A DNA stretch of 64,000 nucleotides, taken from Bacteroidota bacterium. GTDB taxonomy: Bacteria; Bacteroidota; Bacteroidia; B-17B0; Aurantibacillaceae. Below the pieces are notes generated by a model that ran no database searches, was not told the origin of the DNA, and worked only from the letters and a program-made list of their open reading frames with translations. The translations under genes were made by a program, and so were the position numbers. Positions 9,073 to 18,531 of the stretch are shown here, piece after piece (the stretch's first letter is position 1; the number at the start of each line of letters is the position of its first letter). The stretch covers positions 266,952-330,951 of the forward strand of contig JAFDXR010000003.1 in the NCBI GenBank assembly GCA_018267825.1, read 5' to 3'.

Positions 9073-9702
9073 TCAGGACTTCAGCAGGTGTTTCAATTCA
9101 TTAAGAATCATCGCCGTTGCGCCCCACAATATTTTACCCTGTACATCAAAGTACGGGGTTTTTATTTTCATGGAAGGACTGGGTTCTAAAACCGTTTCTT
9201 TTACAATAGCCGGATCCAGCAAGTGCGAAACCCTTAACTCCAGCAAATTGGCGATCTCGCGGCTGTCGGGACTGAACGCCGGTTTTACATCCGCATAAGC
9301 CACAAACGGATGCACCACAAATGAACTCACCGGAATAATTACCGGGGTAAGTTTTCCCAGCATCACCGGTGTGGTATCGCTCCCGGTTTCTTCAAAAAAC
9401 TCACGCAGGGCCGTTTGTTCCAGCGACTCATCACTGGCCTCGGCTTTACCACCCGGCAATGCGATCTGGCCACTGTGATGTCCCTTGTATGTGGGTCTTT
9501 CGATCAGGAGAATAGAGGAATCGATCACTTCAACAGGATATAGCAGTATAAGCACGGCACTGGGCCGGTATGTGCCTGTATCAATACCGTCGTAGCCCGC
9601 ACGGAGCCGGTTTACATGAGCCATTTCAAATTGTGCCTCCATCCCCGGAAGCGGCCCGCTCAACCTGTCTTTCAGCTGTGCTATAAATTGTTGAAACGCC
9701 AT
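9073..9702 (-). CDS. Nudix hydrolase, CoA pyrophosphatase-like
   Basis: This gene encodes 209 aa. The Nudix box is visible as G-x6-E-x7-RE-x2-EE-x-G in GGKAEASDE...ALREFFEETG. It is preceded by LLIERPTYKGHHSGQIALPGG, which resembles the LLTxRSxxLxxHxGQ signature of the NudL/YeaB group of CoA pyrophosphatases. These enzymes cleave the diphosphate of CoA and related compounds using Mg ions held by the Glu residues. The start is placed at MAFQQFIAQ (9702) because the extra 24 residues of the longer frame look non-coding and would overlap the divergent gene's leader. Substrate is inferred from the family signature only. Confidence 0.88.
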   Translation of the reverse strand: MAFQQFIAQLKDRLSGPLPGMEAQFEMAHVNRLRAGYDGIDTGTYRPSAVLILLYPVEVIDSSILLIERPTYKGHHSGQIALPGGKAEASDESLEQTALREFFEETGSDTTPVMLGKLTPVIIPVSSFVVHPFVAYADVKPAFSPDSREIANLLELRVSHLLDPAIVKETVLEPSPSMKIKTPYFDVQGKILWGATAMILNELKHLLKS

Positions 9703-9806
9703 GGGATTTATAAACGTTGTTGTGTTGTTAAAATTGGCAAACGATGTACATGTGCACTGTAACAATCGATACACACATGCAGTATAAATATAAGAAACAA
9801 TTTTCT

Positions 9807-10520
9807 ATGAGCTCACTCAGTAAAACCTGGCTTACCGACCACCTGATTGATTTCGAATATAAAAAATATGTGGTCCTCGACTATGTCAAAAAGGTAAAAG
9901 CATCTTACCACAACACAGCCCTGTACCCGCCCCTGTCAGAAACCATTGATCACCTTCGCGAATTACAGGCAATCCGCGATCAGGCAGAATTCATAAAATC
10001 CGAAGGTCATAAAAGCATCAGCGGTTTCGATTGGAACACTTTGCAGATCAGGTACCAGCGACCGGAGTTCAGTGATGATACCTTACAGGAAATTGATAAA
10101 ATCATTGATTTTGCATTTCCCCGATTTCAACATCTCGTTGAAGACGGAAAGACACTATACCATACCGTTGAAAACCACCTGGTGCTTACGCAGGTTGGTA
10201 TTATGCCTATCCGCACACACGAAGGTTATTTGTTTTTCAATGAAGAAAGCAAGCGTATACTGTATGTGTATCAGTACGAAATCCGTAAAATAAAAACCCT
10301 GCACGAGCAGGCCAATATACTGGGGCTCGAATTTATTTCCGATTATGGTTTATCTGTGAAATGGAATTATGAAAGTGTGAAACAGGATGTGATTCAAAAA
10401 CGCAAAGAGCTGCCAAATCCTGCCGTGTACGCCATTTCCTGCAGTCTGCCTGTTCCTTTCAGTGAAACTTTTTTACCTGTTGCCAAGCGGTATTTTATCC
10501 GCAAGATGGAGGTATCATAA
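9807..10520 (+). CDS. Conserved hypothetical cytosolic protein
   Basis: This gene encodes 237 aa from MSSLSKTWL. No signal peptide or membrane segment is seen. The chain is rich in charged helices (YKKYVVLDYVKKVKASY, LRELQAIRDQAEFIKSEG) and then an alpha/beta stretch (HEGYLFFNEESKRILYVYQY). The family is not one I recognise, so no function is given. The gene diverges from the Nudix gene, with 104 bases between the chosen starts, and converges with yifB with one base between stop codons. Two upstream in-frame ATGs (9744 and 9777) give less plausible N-termini. Confidence 0.75.
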   Translation: MSSLSKTWLTDHLIDFEYKKYVVLDYVKKVKASYHNTALYPPLSETIDHLRELQAIRDQAEFIKSEGHKSISGFDWNTLQIRYQRPEFSDDTLQEIDKIIDFAFPRFQHLVEDGKTLYHTVENHLVLTQVGIMPIRTHEGYLFFNEESKRILYVYQYEIRKIKTLHEQANILGLEFISDYGLSVKWNYESVKQDVIQKRKELPNPAVYAISCSLPVPFSETFLPVAKRYFIRKMEVS

Positions 10521-10521
10521 A

Positions 10522-12060
10522 TCAACCGGCCCAGCCTTCACGATCCAGGCTGCGGTATTGAATGGCTTCGGCTACATGGCTGGTTAAAATAGTTTCCGAT
10601 GCATCGAGATCGGCAATGGTGCGGGCTACTTTCAGAATCCGGTCGTAAGCGCGGGCACTGAGACCCAGGCGCTCCATGGCTGTTTTCAATAAACCATTTC
10701 CGGCATCATCCAGTGTACAATAGCTTCGCAGGTCTTTGCTTCGCATCTGCGCGTTGCAATAAATGCCTTCCGATGCAGCGTATCTTGCGGTTTGTATACG
10801 GCGCGCTGCAATAACGCGGTCGCGGATCTGCTTACTGCTTTCGGCGTGCTGCTGGCGGTTGAGCTCACTGAAAGGTACAGGTGTTACCTCCACATGAAGG
10901 TCGATGCGATCAAGCAAGGGGCCTGATATTTTGTTCAGGTATTTCTGTACAACGCCTGGCGCACATACACAGTCTTTCTCCGGATGATTGTAATAGCCGC
11001 AGGGACATGGATTCATGCTGGCCATGAGCATAAAACTGGCAGGGTACTCCACCGTAAAGCGTGCCCGCGAAATCGTTACCACACGGTCTTCCAGTGGTTG
11101 GCGCATCACCTCCAGTACCGTTCTTTTAAATTCGGGCAACTCGTCCAGAAAAAGAACGCCATTATGCGAAAGTGAAATTTCACCCGGCTGGGCCAGGTTT
11201 CCCCCGCCTACCAGGGCCACATCCGATATTGTATGGTGCGGGCTGCGGAATGGCCGACGGGTGATCAAGCCGTTTTGCCCGGCCGTCTTTCCGGCAACAC
11301 TATGTATTTTGGTGGTTTCAAGGGCTTCGTCCATCGTGAGCGGTGGCAAAATAGATGGCATACGCTTGCTCAGCATGGTTTTACCGGCACCCGGAGGTCC
11401 GATCAGAATCACGTTATGCCCGCCTGCTGCTGCAATCTCAAGAGCCCGTTTAATTCCTTCCTGCCCTTTCACGTCCGAAAAATCAAACTCGATATCATCC
11501 AGGCGATTCATAAATTCGCCGCGAATATCAATGCTTGCCGGTGTAAGCGTTTCCGTTTCATTAAAAAAACCGATAACCTGTTTCAGATGTTCTACCCCGT
11601 ATATCTCAAGTCCTTCAACTACCGCTGCTTCACGGGCATTGGCTTCGGGCAGGATAATCCCTTTAAATCCTTCCTGCCGGGCTTTAATGGCAATGGGTAA
11701 TGTACCTTTTATGGGGCGCAAAATACCATCCAGTGCCAGTTCGCCCATAATAATATATTCGCCTACATGCTCCGGCTTTACCTGCTCTGATGCTGCCAAT
11801 ATTCCAACGGCAATGGTGAGGTCGTATGCCGAGCCTTCTTTGCGTATATCTGCGGGGGCCATATTTACCGTGATTTGCTTTCCCGGAATTTTATACCCAT
11901 TGTTTTTAAGAGCTGCATCGATACGTTGATGACTTTCTTTCACGGCACTGTCGGGCAAACCTACCAGGAAAAAATTAATCCCCTGCGAAATATTCACTTC
12001 TACGGTAACCGTGGTGGCATTGATGCCCTGCACGGCGCTACCAAAGGTTTTTACGATCAT
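10522..12060 (-). CDS. YifB/ComM family Mg-chelatase-like AAA ATPase
   Basis: This 512 aa protein is of normal length for the family. Domains in order: an N-terminal ribosomal-S5/Lon-like fold (about 1-170), a Mg-chelatase AAA+ core with Walker A GPPGAGKTML and Walker B GVLFLDELPEF, and a C-terminal helical domain. A Cys cluster, CPCGYYNHPEKDCVC, sits in the core as is usual for YifB. ComM-type proteins act as hexameric helicases that promote branch migration during natural transformation in some bacteria. Whether this organism is transformable cannot be seen here. The gene stands alone on its strand, and both neighbours are plus-strand. Confidence 0.92.
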   Translation of the reverse strand: MIVKTFGSAVQGINATTVTVEVNISQGINFFLVGLPDSAVKESHQRIDAALKNNGYKIPGKQITVNMAPADIRKEGSAYDLTIAVGILAASEQVKPEHVGEYIIMGELALDGILRPIKGTLPIAIKARQEGFKGIILPEANAREAAVVEGLEIYGVEHLKQVIGFFNETETLTPASIDIRGEFMNRLDDIEFDFSDVKGQEGIKRALEIAAAGGHNVILIGPPGAGKTMLSKRMPSILPPLTMDEALETTKIHSVAGKTAGQNGLITRRPFRSPHHTISDVALVGGGNLAQPGEISLSHNGVLFLDELPEFKRTVLEVMRQPLEDRVVTISRARFTVEYPASFMLMASMNPCPCGYYNHPEKDCVCAPGVVQKYLNKISGPLLDRIDLHVEVTPVPFSELNRQQHAESSKQIRDRVIAARRIQTARYAASEGIYCNAQMRSKDLRSYCTLDDAGNGLLKTAMERLGLSARAYDRILKVARTIADLDASETILTSHVAEAIQYRSLDREGWAG

Positions 12061-12142
12061 AAATAAAGATATTTATATAACAAGATAAGATATTTGGCAG
12101 TGAATCGGTTAAATATTATATTTATAAATCAAAAAAAATGAT

Positions 12143-12592
12143 ATGAGTAAATTCTTACTAGTAAGTGCGTTATGGATCAGTAGTTTCTATTTCGCCAACG
12201 CGCAAACCACTACCACTCCTACTCCTGATTTAAACTGTTACAATAAATGGGCTGCGAAGTTTGAAGAGCGCGGTGCAGAAGATGTTGCCGACGGTGTATA
12301 TACAGATGTGATTATTACATCACGCATTGGTTCCAAAGCAAATTGCTACAGTGGAAAGGCTGAAGTAAAGGATAAAAAATTGCTACGCTGCTACATCGTT
12401 CTGGACGATGGTTCTTATGAAGAAGTAAAACGTACCTGGAAAAACAATTCCGACAAAGATGTATTTATTATCAATGGCATGAGTAAAACCATGATTACTG
12501 TTCATAATGAATTGGTGAATGTACTCTGGCCTGCTAAAATAAAAGCGAAAAAAGCTGCTCCAAAACGTGCCCCGGAACCAACAGACGACTAA
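12143..12592 (+). CDS. Small secreted protein of unknown function
   Basis: This 149 aa protein has a signal peptide ending in FANA before QTTTTPTPD, so the mature N-terminus would be Gln. The mature domain contains four Cys spaced through about 75 residues (LNCYNKW, ANCYSGK, LRCYIV), which could form disulfides. The C-terminal tail is Lys/Ala/Pro-rich (KAKKAAPKRAPEPTDD) and may be unstructured. The TPR gene that follows 43 bases later on the same strand also encodes a secreted protein. No family is recognised. Confidence 0.8.
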   Translation: MSKFLLVSALWISSFYFANAQTTTTPTPDLNCYNKWAAKFEERGAEDVADGVYTDVIITSRIGSKANCYSGKAEVKDKKLLRCYIVLDDGSYEEVKRTWKNNSDKDVFIINGMSKTMITVHNELVNVLWPAKIKAKKAAPKRAPEPTDD

Positions 12593-12635
12593 ACAGTAAT
12601 TACCTGTTCATTTTATTATTTTAAATCTTTACCGC

Positions 12636-13859
12636 ATGCGCAAACTCCATTTATTTGTCGCCCTGGTATTCCTTTTTACCTGCGCCAAAGCCCAGACACC
12701 TGATAAAGCCTGGAAAAAATACGAAAAGGCCCAGAAAAAAGTCGAAAGCAATAAGACAGAAGACGCTAAAAAAATTCTGAAATCCCTGACAGATGATTAT
12801 CCTTCGGAGCCCAAATTCTGGGACTACTGGGCACAGATACAATATGCCGATTACCTGTATGCGTTAAAGAACTCGGACAAAATGTTCGATAATATTTCGG
12901 TGAGTGTCGACAGTAAAGACGGTGACAAAAAGAAGGATGACTCCCTCGCCAATGCCTTTATGAATCTCTTCCAGCAAGTGAAACCCTCTAAACTGGCATG
13001 GAAAGAAACCATACGTATTTGCCGCGAGGGTATGGCCAAATCGGAAGACTGCGAATATGTGAACATGTATATACGTATGCTTACCATCGATAAAAATCCG
13101 GACACACTGGTTTCGGAAAATGCGCATAAAGCATTTATGAAAGGCGAAGAAGCTTTTCAGAAACGCAATTATGCCGATGCTATGAAATATTATAAGGAAG
13201 CCACAGACCTGGAACCAAAATACTTTAAGGCAAAACTTTATATCGGCGATTCGTATTATGGCAATCAGCAATATGAAGAAGCTCTGAAATATTATAAGGA
13301 AGCTGAAGCTATTTACCCGCCATCACTGGAAGCCCGCAAATACGTGTACGACGTGTATTTCAAACTGGGCATGTATGATAAGGCCTATGACGAAGCCCTC
13401 GATGCGCTTTTCTATTTTCCGGAATATGGTTTCTTTTACCGCCTTGATAAAGCCGCCAAACAAAATCACAAATCGTTTTACAGGCAATGGATGCCGCGCG
13501 AAGTTTTGCCTATCCAGGATCCTGCAAACCCCTACAAAGGAAAAGATAAAGGCTGGCTGGCCTACATAAAGGCACTGAATGATATAAAACCCTATTGCAA
13601 CGACAAAGGCATCATTGTGAAACAGAATGATCTTACCACCAGTCATTATGCAGAAGTATATGCCTGGGAAAAATTACTGGAAGCGGCTCCCACTGATCCT
13701 AAGTTTGAAACCGCCCGAAAAATGAAGGAGAAAGACTACCTTGATTGTTATTGTCTTTTTTCATTATATCACATCGACAACCAGGAGCAGTACCGCGATT
13801 TTGTATCGAACAACCGCAGCAAATGGATGGCTTATATCAATAGCCTGATGTATAACTGA
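12636..13859 (+). CDS. Secreted TPR-repeat protein
   Basis: This gene encodes 407 aa. A signal peptide ends in CAKA before QTPDKAWKK, again giving an N-terminal Gln. TPR-like helix pairs are visible in the N-terminal region (WKKYEKAQKKVESNKTEDA) and most clearly in the middle (FMKGEEAFQKRNYADAMKYY, then LYIGDSYYGNQQYEEALKYY and YVYDVYFKLGMYDKAYDEA). The C-terminal third is a charged region ending in WMAYINSLMYN with no known motif. TPRs bind partner proteins, and here the location should be periplasmic. The stop codon abuts the stop of the convergent transglycosylase gene with no gap. Confidence 0.85.
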   Translation: MRKLHLFVALVFLFTCAKAQTPDKAWKKYEKAQKKVESNKTEDAKKILKSLTDDYPSEPKFWDYWAQIQYADYLYALKNSDKMFDNISVSVDSKDGDKKKDDSLANAFMNLFQQVKPSKLAWKETIRICREGMAKSEDCEYVNMYIRMLTIDKNPDTLVSENAHKAFMKGEEAFQKRNYADAMKYYKEATDLEPKYFKAKLYIGDSYYGNQQYEEALKYYKEAEAIYPPSLEARKYVYDVYFKLGMYDKAYDEALDALFYFPEYGFFYRLDKAAKQNHKSFYRQWMPREVLPIQDPANPYKGKDKGWLAYIKALNDIKPYCNDKGIIVKQNDLTTSHYAEVYAWEKLLEAAPTDPKFETARKMKEKDYLDCYCLFSLYHIDNQEQYRDFVSNNRSKWMAYINSLMYN

Positions 13860-14930
13860 TTAATAAGACGTGTGGCCGGGATTTCCGGTACTATTTGCCT
13901 CCTGTTGCGGATTGCGGAGCAGCAAACGCTGATTCATTTCGAGCATGGCAGCTAATACCAATTGTGAATAGTTCTGTGAAGCCGATCGGAAATGTTTTGT
14001 CTCAGTGCGCCATAGTGTATACACAAGTCCCATCCCGCCTTCTGTCGGCATAAAACTGAACAGCGCTTTTTTTACATTACCCGCACCGGCATGATAAGAG
14101 TGCATCACGAGAAGACGGAACCACAATTCATTTTCTTTATAGGGAATATGCAATGAATCGAGCATCTGCCGGGTCTTAGGAATACAAATTGTTTTGATGA
14201 GGCTGGAGGCGGCATAGGCCGAACGGTTAAAATCAGCGCGTTCGTCTACCTGGCGGTTCACCTTTAATCCAAACAAACGTGCAACATCTTTCATGAGCTG
14301 GAAAGGACCATAGGCTCCAACATTCGATTTCTGTAATTTGTTGGGGCTTTCAATCAGTAGTATAGCCTGTGCATACCAGGGATCTACGCCGTTATCAATA
14401 AATGCCTGGATGCCTTTGTCGAAATTGATATAAGCGTTATCAAAATTGTAGAAAAAACTCTTACCTCCCGTAAGGAGGATTCTCGCTGAATCGCTCAGAC
14501 CATAGGTTTTCCGGATGCTATCACGAAAACATTCCTTGACACTGTCCGGTAAAATCTTCCAGTTATCATTACTCACTTTCCGGACAATCTTCCGGTTATC
14601 AGCAATATTCACAAGGAATGTATCCTGGTGGGTATTCATAATCTGGCGCCAGAATCTGACCTGGCTGAGTGTATCACAACCAAACTGATAAATCTGTTTA
14701 TCGAATACGAAATTGCTTGGCTGATGGGTTACAGGATGACATACACCAATCACATCGTTACACAGGTCAACCCTCGAAACAGGCACAGCACTGGTATCAG
14801 GCGGACCGCTTAGCAGGCTTGCTACACAAGATATGACGGCTAAAATATGCATACACTGAATGCTTATCCAAGTTACGAAAAAAAGAAATGGAATAAAAGC
14901 AAGTGCATGCCAATTTTTTAAAAGCTTCAT
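13860..14930 (-). CDS. Lytic transglycosylase-like protein (SLT fold)
   Basis: This 356 aa protein has an N-terminal hydrophobic segment (about residues 9-43) that anchors or exports it. The C-terminal half shows the goose-lysozyme/SLT pattern: a likely catalytic Glu in AILLIESPN, then VGAYGPFQLM and MHSYHAGAGNVKKAL. Such enzymes cut the glycan strands of peptidoglycan to give 1,6-anhydro-muropeptides. The region between, about residues 45-180, has no recognised domain. It is the last gene of a tight minus-strand run (patatin, radA, TPR-phosphatase, this gene; gaps of 17-22 bases), suggesting co-transcription. Family assignment is good, but I cannot place it in a numbered transglycosylase family. 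Confidence 0.82.
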   Translation of the reverse strand: MKLLKNWHALAFIPFLFFVTWISIQCMHILAVISCVASLLSGPPDTSAVPVSRVDLCNDVIGVCHPVTHQPSNFVFDKQIYQFGCDTLSQVRFWRQIMNTHQDTFLVNIADNRKIVRKVSNDNWKILPDSVKECFRDSIRKTYGLSDSARILLTGGKSFFYNFDNAYINFDKGIQAFIDNGVDPWYAQAILLIESPNKLQKSNVGAYGPFQLMKDVARLFGLKVNRQVDERADFNRSAYAASSLIKTICIPKTRQMLDSLHIPYKENELWFRLLVMHSYHAGAGNVKKALFSFMPTEGGMGLVYTLWRTETKHFRSASQNYSQLVLAAMLEMNQRLLLRNPQQEANSTGNPGHTSY

Positions 14931-14947
14931 GTTAAAAAATACTATAC

Positions 14948-17107
14948 CTATACCCGGATTCCGATCAGGCTTACATCATCGATCTGATCGTGATTTCCTT
15001 TCCAATCGCTGAATGCCTTGTCCAGCCTGTTTTTCTGCTCATCCATAGGCAGGGCGCTGTTGCTGAGCAGTAAATTCAGAAGTGCTTTGTACTTCAGTTT
15101 CTTGCCGCTCGGTCCGCCAAACTGATCGGCATACCCGTCGGTGCTCAGGTAAATCAGATCGCCTTTCTGAAGGGAAATGGAAGTACTCGAAAAAGGCCGG
15201 AGATTGTCGGTATAGGTTCCGATAGGCATTTTATCAGCCTTGTATTCTGTAATCTGACCGTCACGCAGTAACCAAAGAGGGTTGTTGGCGCCGGCAAACT
15301 CCAGGCTGTTGTCCATTTTATTCCATACACACAAAGCCATATCCATACCGTCTTTTTGTTCGGTCTGCCCTTTTTGCTCCAATGCTGCTATAATCTTTGC
15401 ACGCAGTTTATTCAGGATTTCATCGCCCTTGAAAATTTTATTCTCCACTACGATCTCGTTCAGGAAACTATTGCCCAGCATACTCATAAAGCCGCCGGGG
15501 ACACCATGCCCGGTGCAATCAGCCAGCACAAATACCGAACGTCCATTCGGTGTGTTATAAGCCCAGTAAAAATCACCGCTCACAATATCCTTTGGCAGGA
15601 AAAGGATAAAATAATCTCTCGAAATTTTCTTCCATACATCATCCCCTGTAAGTACAGCGTGCTGAATTCGCCGTGCGTATGTAATGCTGTCAATGATCTC
15701 CTTTTGTTTCTCCTCCACAAGTTCTTTCTGATGGCTGATCTCCTCATTTTTCAACTCCACTTCCATCTTCTGATTCTCGATAATGAGATTCTGGCGCCGC
15801 GTCACCTGCAGGCGGTTAAAAATAAACACAGCCACCAGCAACAGTAAAGCAATACCTGCATACAGGGTATAACGTTGCGTTTTCTCCTGTCTGAACTTGA
15901 TCGCGGTAATCTTATTCGCGGTTTCTGCTTTCAGACTGTCGGCGCTTGTCTTTTTTTCATAATCATATTGCAATTCGCGCTGTATAGATGCTTTCTTGTT
16001 CTCGGTCCTGTTAATGCTGTCTTTCATTTGCATGTATAACACATGCATATCATAGGCCCCTTTATAATTGCCCTCTTTTTGGTAAATCTGGCTCAGGAGG
16101 CTACTCGAGCCACTGATAAACTCAGGAAATCCAAGTTCCTGAAAATAGGCGAGGCTCTGTTTGGTTTCAGCTTCGGCTTCTTTCAGTTTTCCGATTTTCA
16201 TGTTTACGCTAGCCAAGTTGGATAAGGCAGCGGCAATTCCCTTTTTGAAGTTGAGTAACTCAGAAAGCCTCAATTGTTCATTATAAAACTGCAAGGCTAA
16301 ATCATACTGTTGGCGATTCTCATACAAGGAACCAATATTACCAGTGCTTTGCGAAGCGTAGTAAAGGTCCTGAGATTTCAACTGGAGTTGTCGTGCCTTT
16401 TCTATATAATACGTAGCATAGGCGTAATCGCCCCGGTTTTTATAGATAAGGCCTATATTACCGTAAATCACGGAAATAATATGATCTGCATTGGCTTTTT
16501 TGAGCAAGTACAGACTTCTGTTAAAGTATTTCAGGGCTTTTTCATCATCCTTTTGTTTGAAGTAAATCATCCCGATGTTATTGTAGCAAAGGCCGGTACC
16601 ACGTATATCGCCTGCCGCCTCCCTGATTCGAAGGCTCCGCTGATAGTTTTCCAGAGCACTAGGGATATTGCCCTGTTCTTCATACAGGGCACCAATATTC
16701 ATGAATTCTATACCAAGGCCGAGGCTATCATGTATTTCAGCATAGATGGCAAGACTCTTTTTATAATATTCAAGCGCGTCAGTGGTAATTCCTTTTTCAT
16801 CGCTCACATAGCCCATATTGTTGATTGCATTGGCCAGATTTTGCTGATAGAAGAACTTTTCCTTCGGGGATGCTGCTTTGGGAATCATCTCTTCGCATAC
16901 CCGCCGCAAAGTATCCCAATAACTCACCCTAAAAATACCTTCATTTTCACCGATCCATCGCATCAGCTGAATGCGCAGGGTGTCATTTTTTGTAGTTTTC
17001 AGAACCTGTTTCAGCGAATCGGTATTCTGGGCATATCCGAAACCTGCAAGTAACAGTATGATCCCGAACAGGAATCTGGTATAAATTATTTTCAAGGGGA
17101 GTTTCAT
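14948..17107 (-). CDS. TPR sensor with SpoIIE/PP2C serine phosphatase domain
   Basis: This gene encodes 719 aa. A signal peptide ends in FGYA before QNTDS. About nine TPR units follow to roughly residue 400, in a likely periplasmic position. A single membrane helix (TLYAGIALLLLVAVFIF, about 405-425) and a coiled coil come next, then a cytoplasmic SpoIIE-type PP2C phosphatase domain. Its metal-binding Asp motifs are visible: IVSGDFYW, LADCTGHGVPGG, YLSTDGYADQ and DQIDDVSLIG. SpoIIE/RsbU-type phosphatases dephosphorylate anti-anti-sigma factors; no such partner is encoded in this window. The gene lies 19 bases after radA in a four-gene run. Confidence 0.92.
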   Translation of the reverse strand: MKLPLKIIYTRFLFGIILLLAGFGYAQNTDSLKQVLKTTKNDTLRIQLMRWIGENEGIFRVSYWDTLRRVCEEMIPKAASPKEKFFYQQNLANAINNMGYVSDEKGITTDALEYYKKSLAIYAEIHDSLGLGIEFMNIGALYEEQGNIPSALENYQRSLRIREAAGDIRGTGLCYNNIGMIYFKQKDDEKALKYFNRSLYLLKKANADHIISVIYGNIGLIYKNRGDYAYATYYIEKARQLQLKSQDLYYASQSTGNIGSLYENRQQYDLALQFYNEQLRLSELLNFKKGIAAALSNLASVNMKIGKLKEAEAETKQSLAYFQELGFPEFISGSSSLLSQIYQKEGNYKGAYDMHVLYMQMKDSINRTENKKASIQRELQYDYEKKTSADSLKAETANKITAIKFRQEKTQRYTLYAGIALLLLVAVFIFNRLQVTRRQNLIIENQKMEVELKNEEISHQKELVEEKQKEIIDSITYARRIQHAVLTGDDVWKKISRDYFILFLPKDIVSGDFYWAYNTPNGRSVFVLADCTGHGVPGGFMSMLGNSFLNEIVVENKIFKGDEILNKLRAKIIAALEQKGQTEQKDGMDMALCVWNKMDNSLEFAGANNPLWLLRDGQITEYKADKMPIGTYTDNLRPFSSTSISLQKGDLIYLSTDGYADQFGGPSGKKLKYKALLNLLLSNSALPMDEQKNRLDKAFSDWKGNHDQIDDVSLIGIRV

Positions 17108-17126
17108 TTAAATGACCATCTTAATA

Positions 17127-18509
17127 TCAACCAAACAATTTACTGAACACCTCTTCCATCTTCCCGACCGTTTCGATCTGAATGGAGAACTGTTTAAGGT
17201 CGAGTCCTTTTTTGTTATACGATGAAATAAATATCTTTTCGAATCCCAGCTTTTGAGCTTCACTGATGCGCTGTTCAATACGGTTCACAGGACGTATCTC
17301 GCCGGTTAAACCCACCTCACCGGCAAAGCATACATTCTGTGGAATAGGCAGGTCTTCGTTGCTTGAAAGAATGCCACAAACCAAAGCCAGATCAATTCCC
17401 GGATCCTCTACTTTAATACCTCCTGCAATATTGATAAAGACATCTTTCACCGCCAGCCTGAAACCACAACGCTTTTCGAGCACTGCCAACAACATGGATA
17501 AACGGCGAAGATCAAAACCTGTAGATGAGCGCTGCGGAACCCCGTAGGCTGCACTACTCACCAGGGCCTGTGTTTCAATAAGCATCGGGCGGTTGCCCTC
17601 AAGCGTTGCTGCAATAGCCACTCCACTCGTAGGATTATCTCGATCGGTAATCAAGATCTCCGAAGGATTGGTAACTTCTTTCAGCCCTTCACCCTGCATC
17701 TCGTAAATACCCATTTCATTGGTACTTCCAAAACGGTTTTTAGTGGTGCGTAATAACCTGTAAATATGATTGCGATCCCCTTCAAATTGAAGCACGGTAT
17801 CAACCATGTGTTCCAGAACTTTAGGGCCGGCGAGGCTGCCTTCCTTGGTAATATGCCCGATCATAAATACAGGCGTATTGGTTTCTTTGGCGAAACGAAG
17901 AAACTCTGCCGCACATTCGCGCACCTGGCTTACACTCCCCGGACTGCTGTCGATGTAACTGGTATGTATGGTTTGTATAGAATCTATAATTACCAGCTGT
18001 GGTTCAATGGCAACAATCTGCTGGAAAATATTCTGGGTGTTTGTTTCCTGCAATATAAAACAGCTGTCGGTTGTAATACCAATACGATCGGCGCGCATGC
18101 GGATCTGCTGTTCACTTTCTTCACCGCTGACGTACAGTACCCTGAGATTTTTGAGACGCAGGGCAAGTTGAAGCATCAGTGTAGATTTACCGATACCAGG
18201 CTCGCCGCCAAATAACACAAGGCTTCCGGGTACAATGCCGCCTCCCAGCACGCGGGTCAGTTCCTTGCCGGGAACCTGGATGCGCGGATATTCAAGGGTT
18301 CCTACATCCTGCAGCAAAATAGATTTATTAGATTGTCCGTTGCTGTTTTTATTCGCTGAAAATAACTGGAGTCTGTCGTTTTTTGTTTCCTTATGAAGCA
18401 CTTCTTCCGCAAAGGTGTTCCACTCGCCGCAACTCGGGCATTTACCGACCCATTTGGCCGCCTGGGCGCCGCAGTTCTGACAGAAAAAAGATGTTTTTAC
18501 TTTCGCCAC
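17127..18509 (-). CDS. radA: DNA repair protein RadA
   Basis: This 460 aa protein is of standard length. It has an N-terminal zinc finger (Cys10, 13, 24, 27), Walker A GGEPGIGKST at 101-110, the RadA-specific KNRFG motif at 257-261 and a C-terminal Lon-protease-like domain. RadA is a RecA-related, DnaB-type helicase that extends and processes recombination intermediates. The start codon is GTG (MAKVKTSFFC); no upstream in-frame ATG is better placed. It sits in a minus-strand run 22 bases after the patatin gene and 19 bases before the TPR-phosphatase gene. Confidence 0.97.
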   Translation of the reverse strand: MAKVKTSFFCQNCGAQAAKWVGKCPSCGEWNTFAEEVLHKETKNDRLQLFSANKNSNGQSNKSILLQDVGTLEYPRIQVPGKELTRVLGGGIVPGSLVLFGGEPGIGKSTLMLQLALRLKNLRVLYVSGEESEQQIRMRADRIGITTDSCFILQETNTQNIFQQIVAIEPQLVIIDSIQTIHTSYIDSSPGSVSQVRECAAEFLRFAKETNTPVFMIGHITKEGSLAGPKVLEHMVDTVLQFEGDRNHIYRLLRTTKNRFGSTNEMGIYEMQGEGLKEVTNPSEILITDRDNPTSGVAIAATLEGNRPMLIETQALVSSAAYGVPQRSSTGFDLRRLSMLLAVLEKRCGFRLAVKDVFINIAGGIKVEDPGIDLALVCGILSSNEDLPIPQNVCFAGEVGLTGEIRPVNRIEQRISEAQKLGFEKIFISSYNKKGLDLKQFSIQIETVGKMEEVFSKLFG

Positions 18510-18531
18510 GTATATTCCGGTGTTATAAAAA

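Noticed and set aside
11015-11929. 304-codon open frame on the plus strand
   Set aside because: It is antisense to the yifB core; the Ser/Arg-rich translation is a shadow of the conserved gene.
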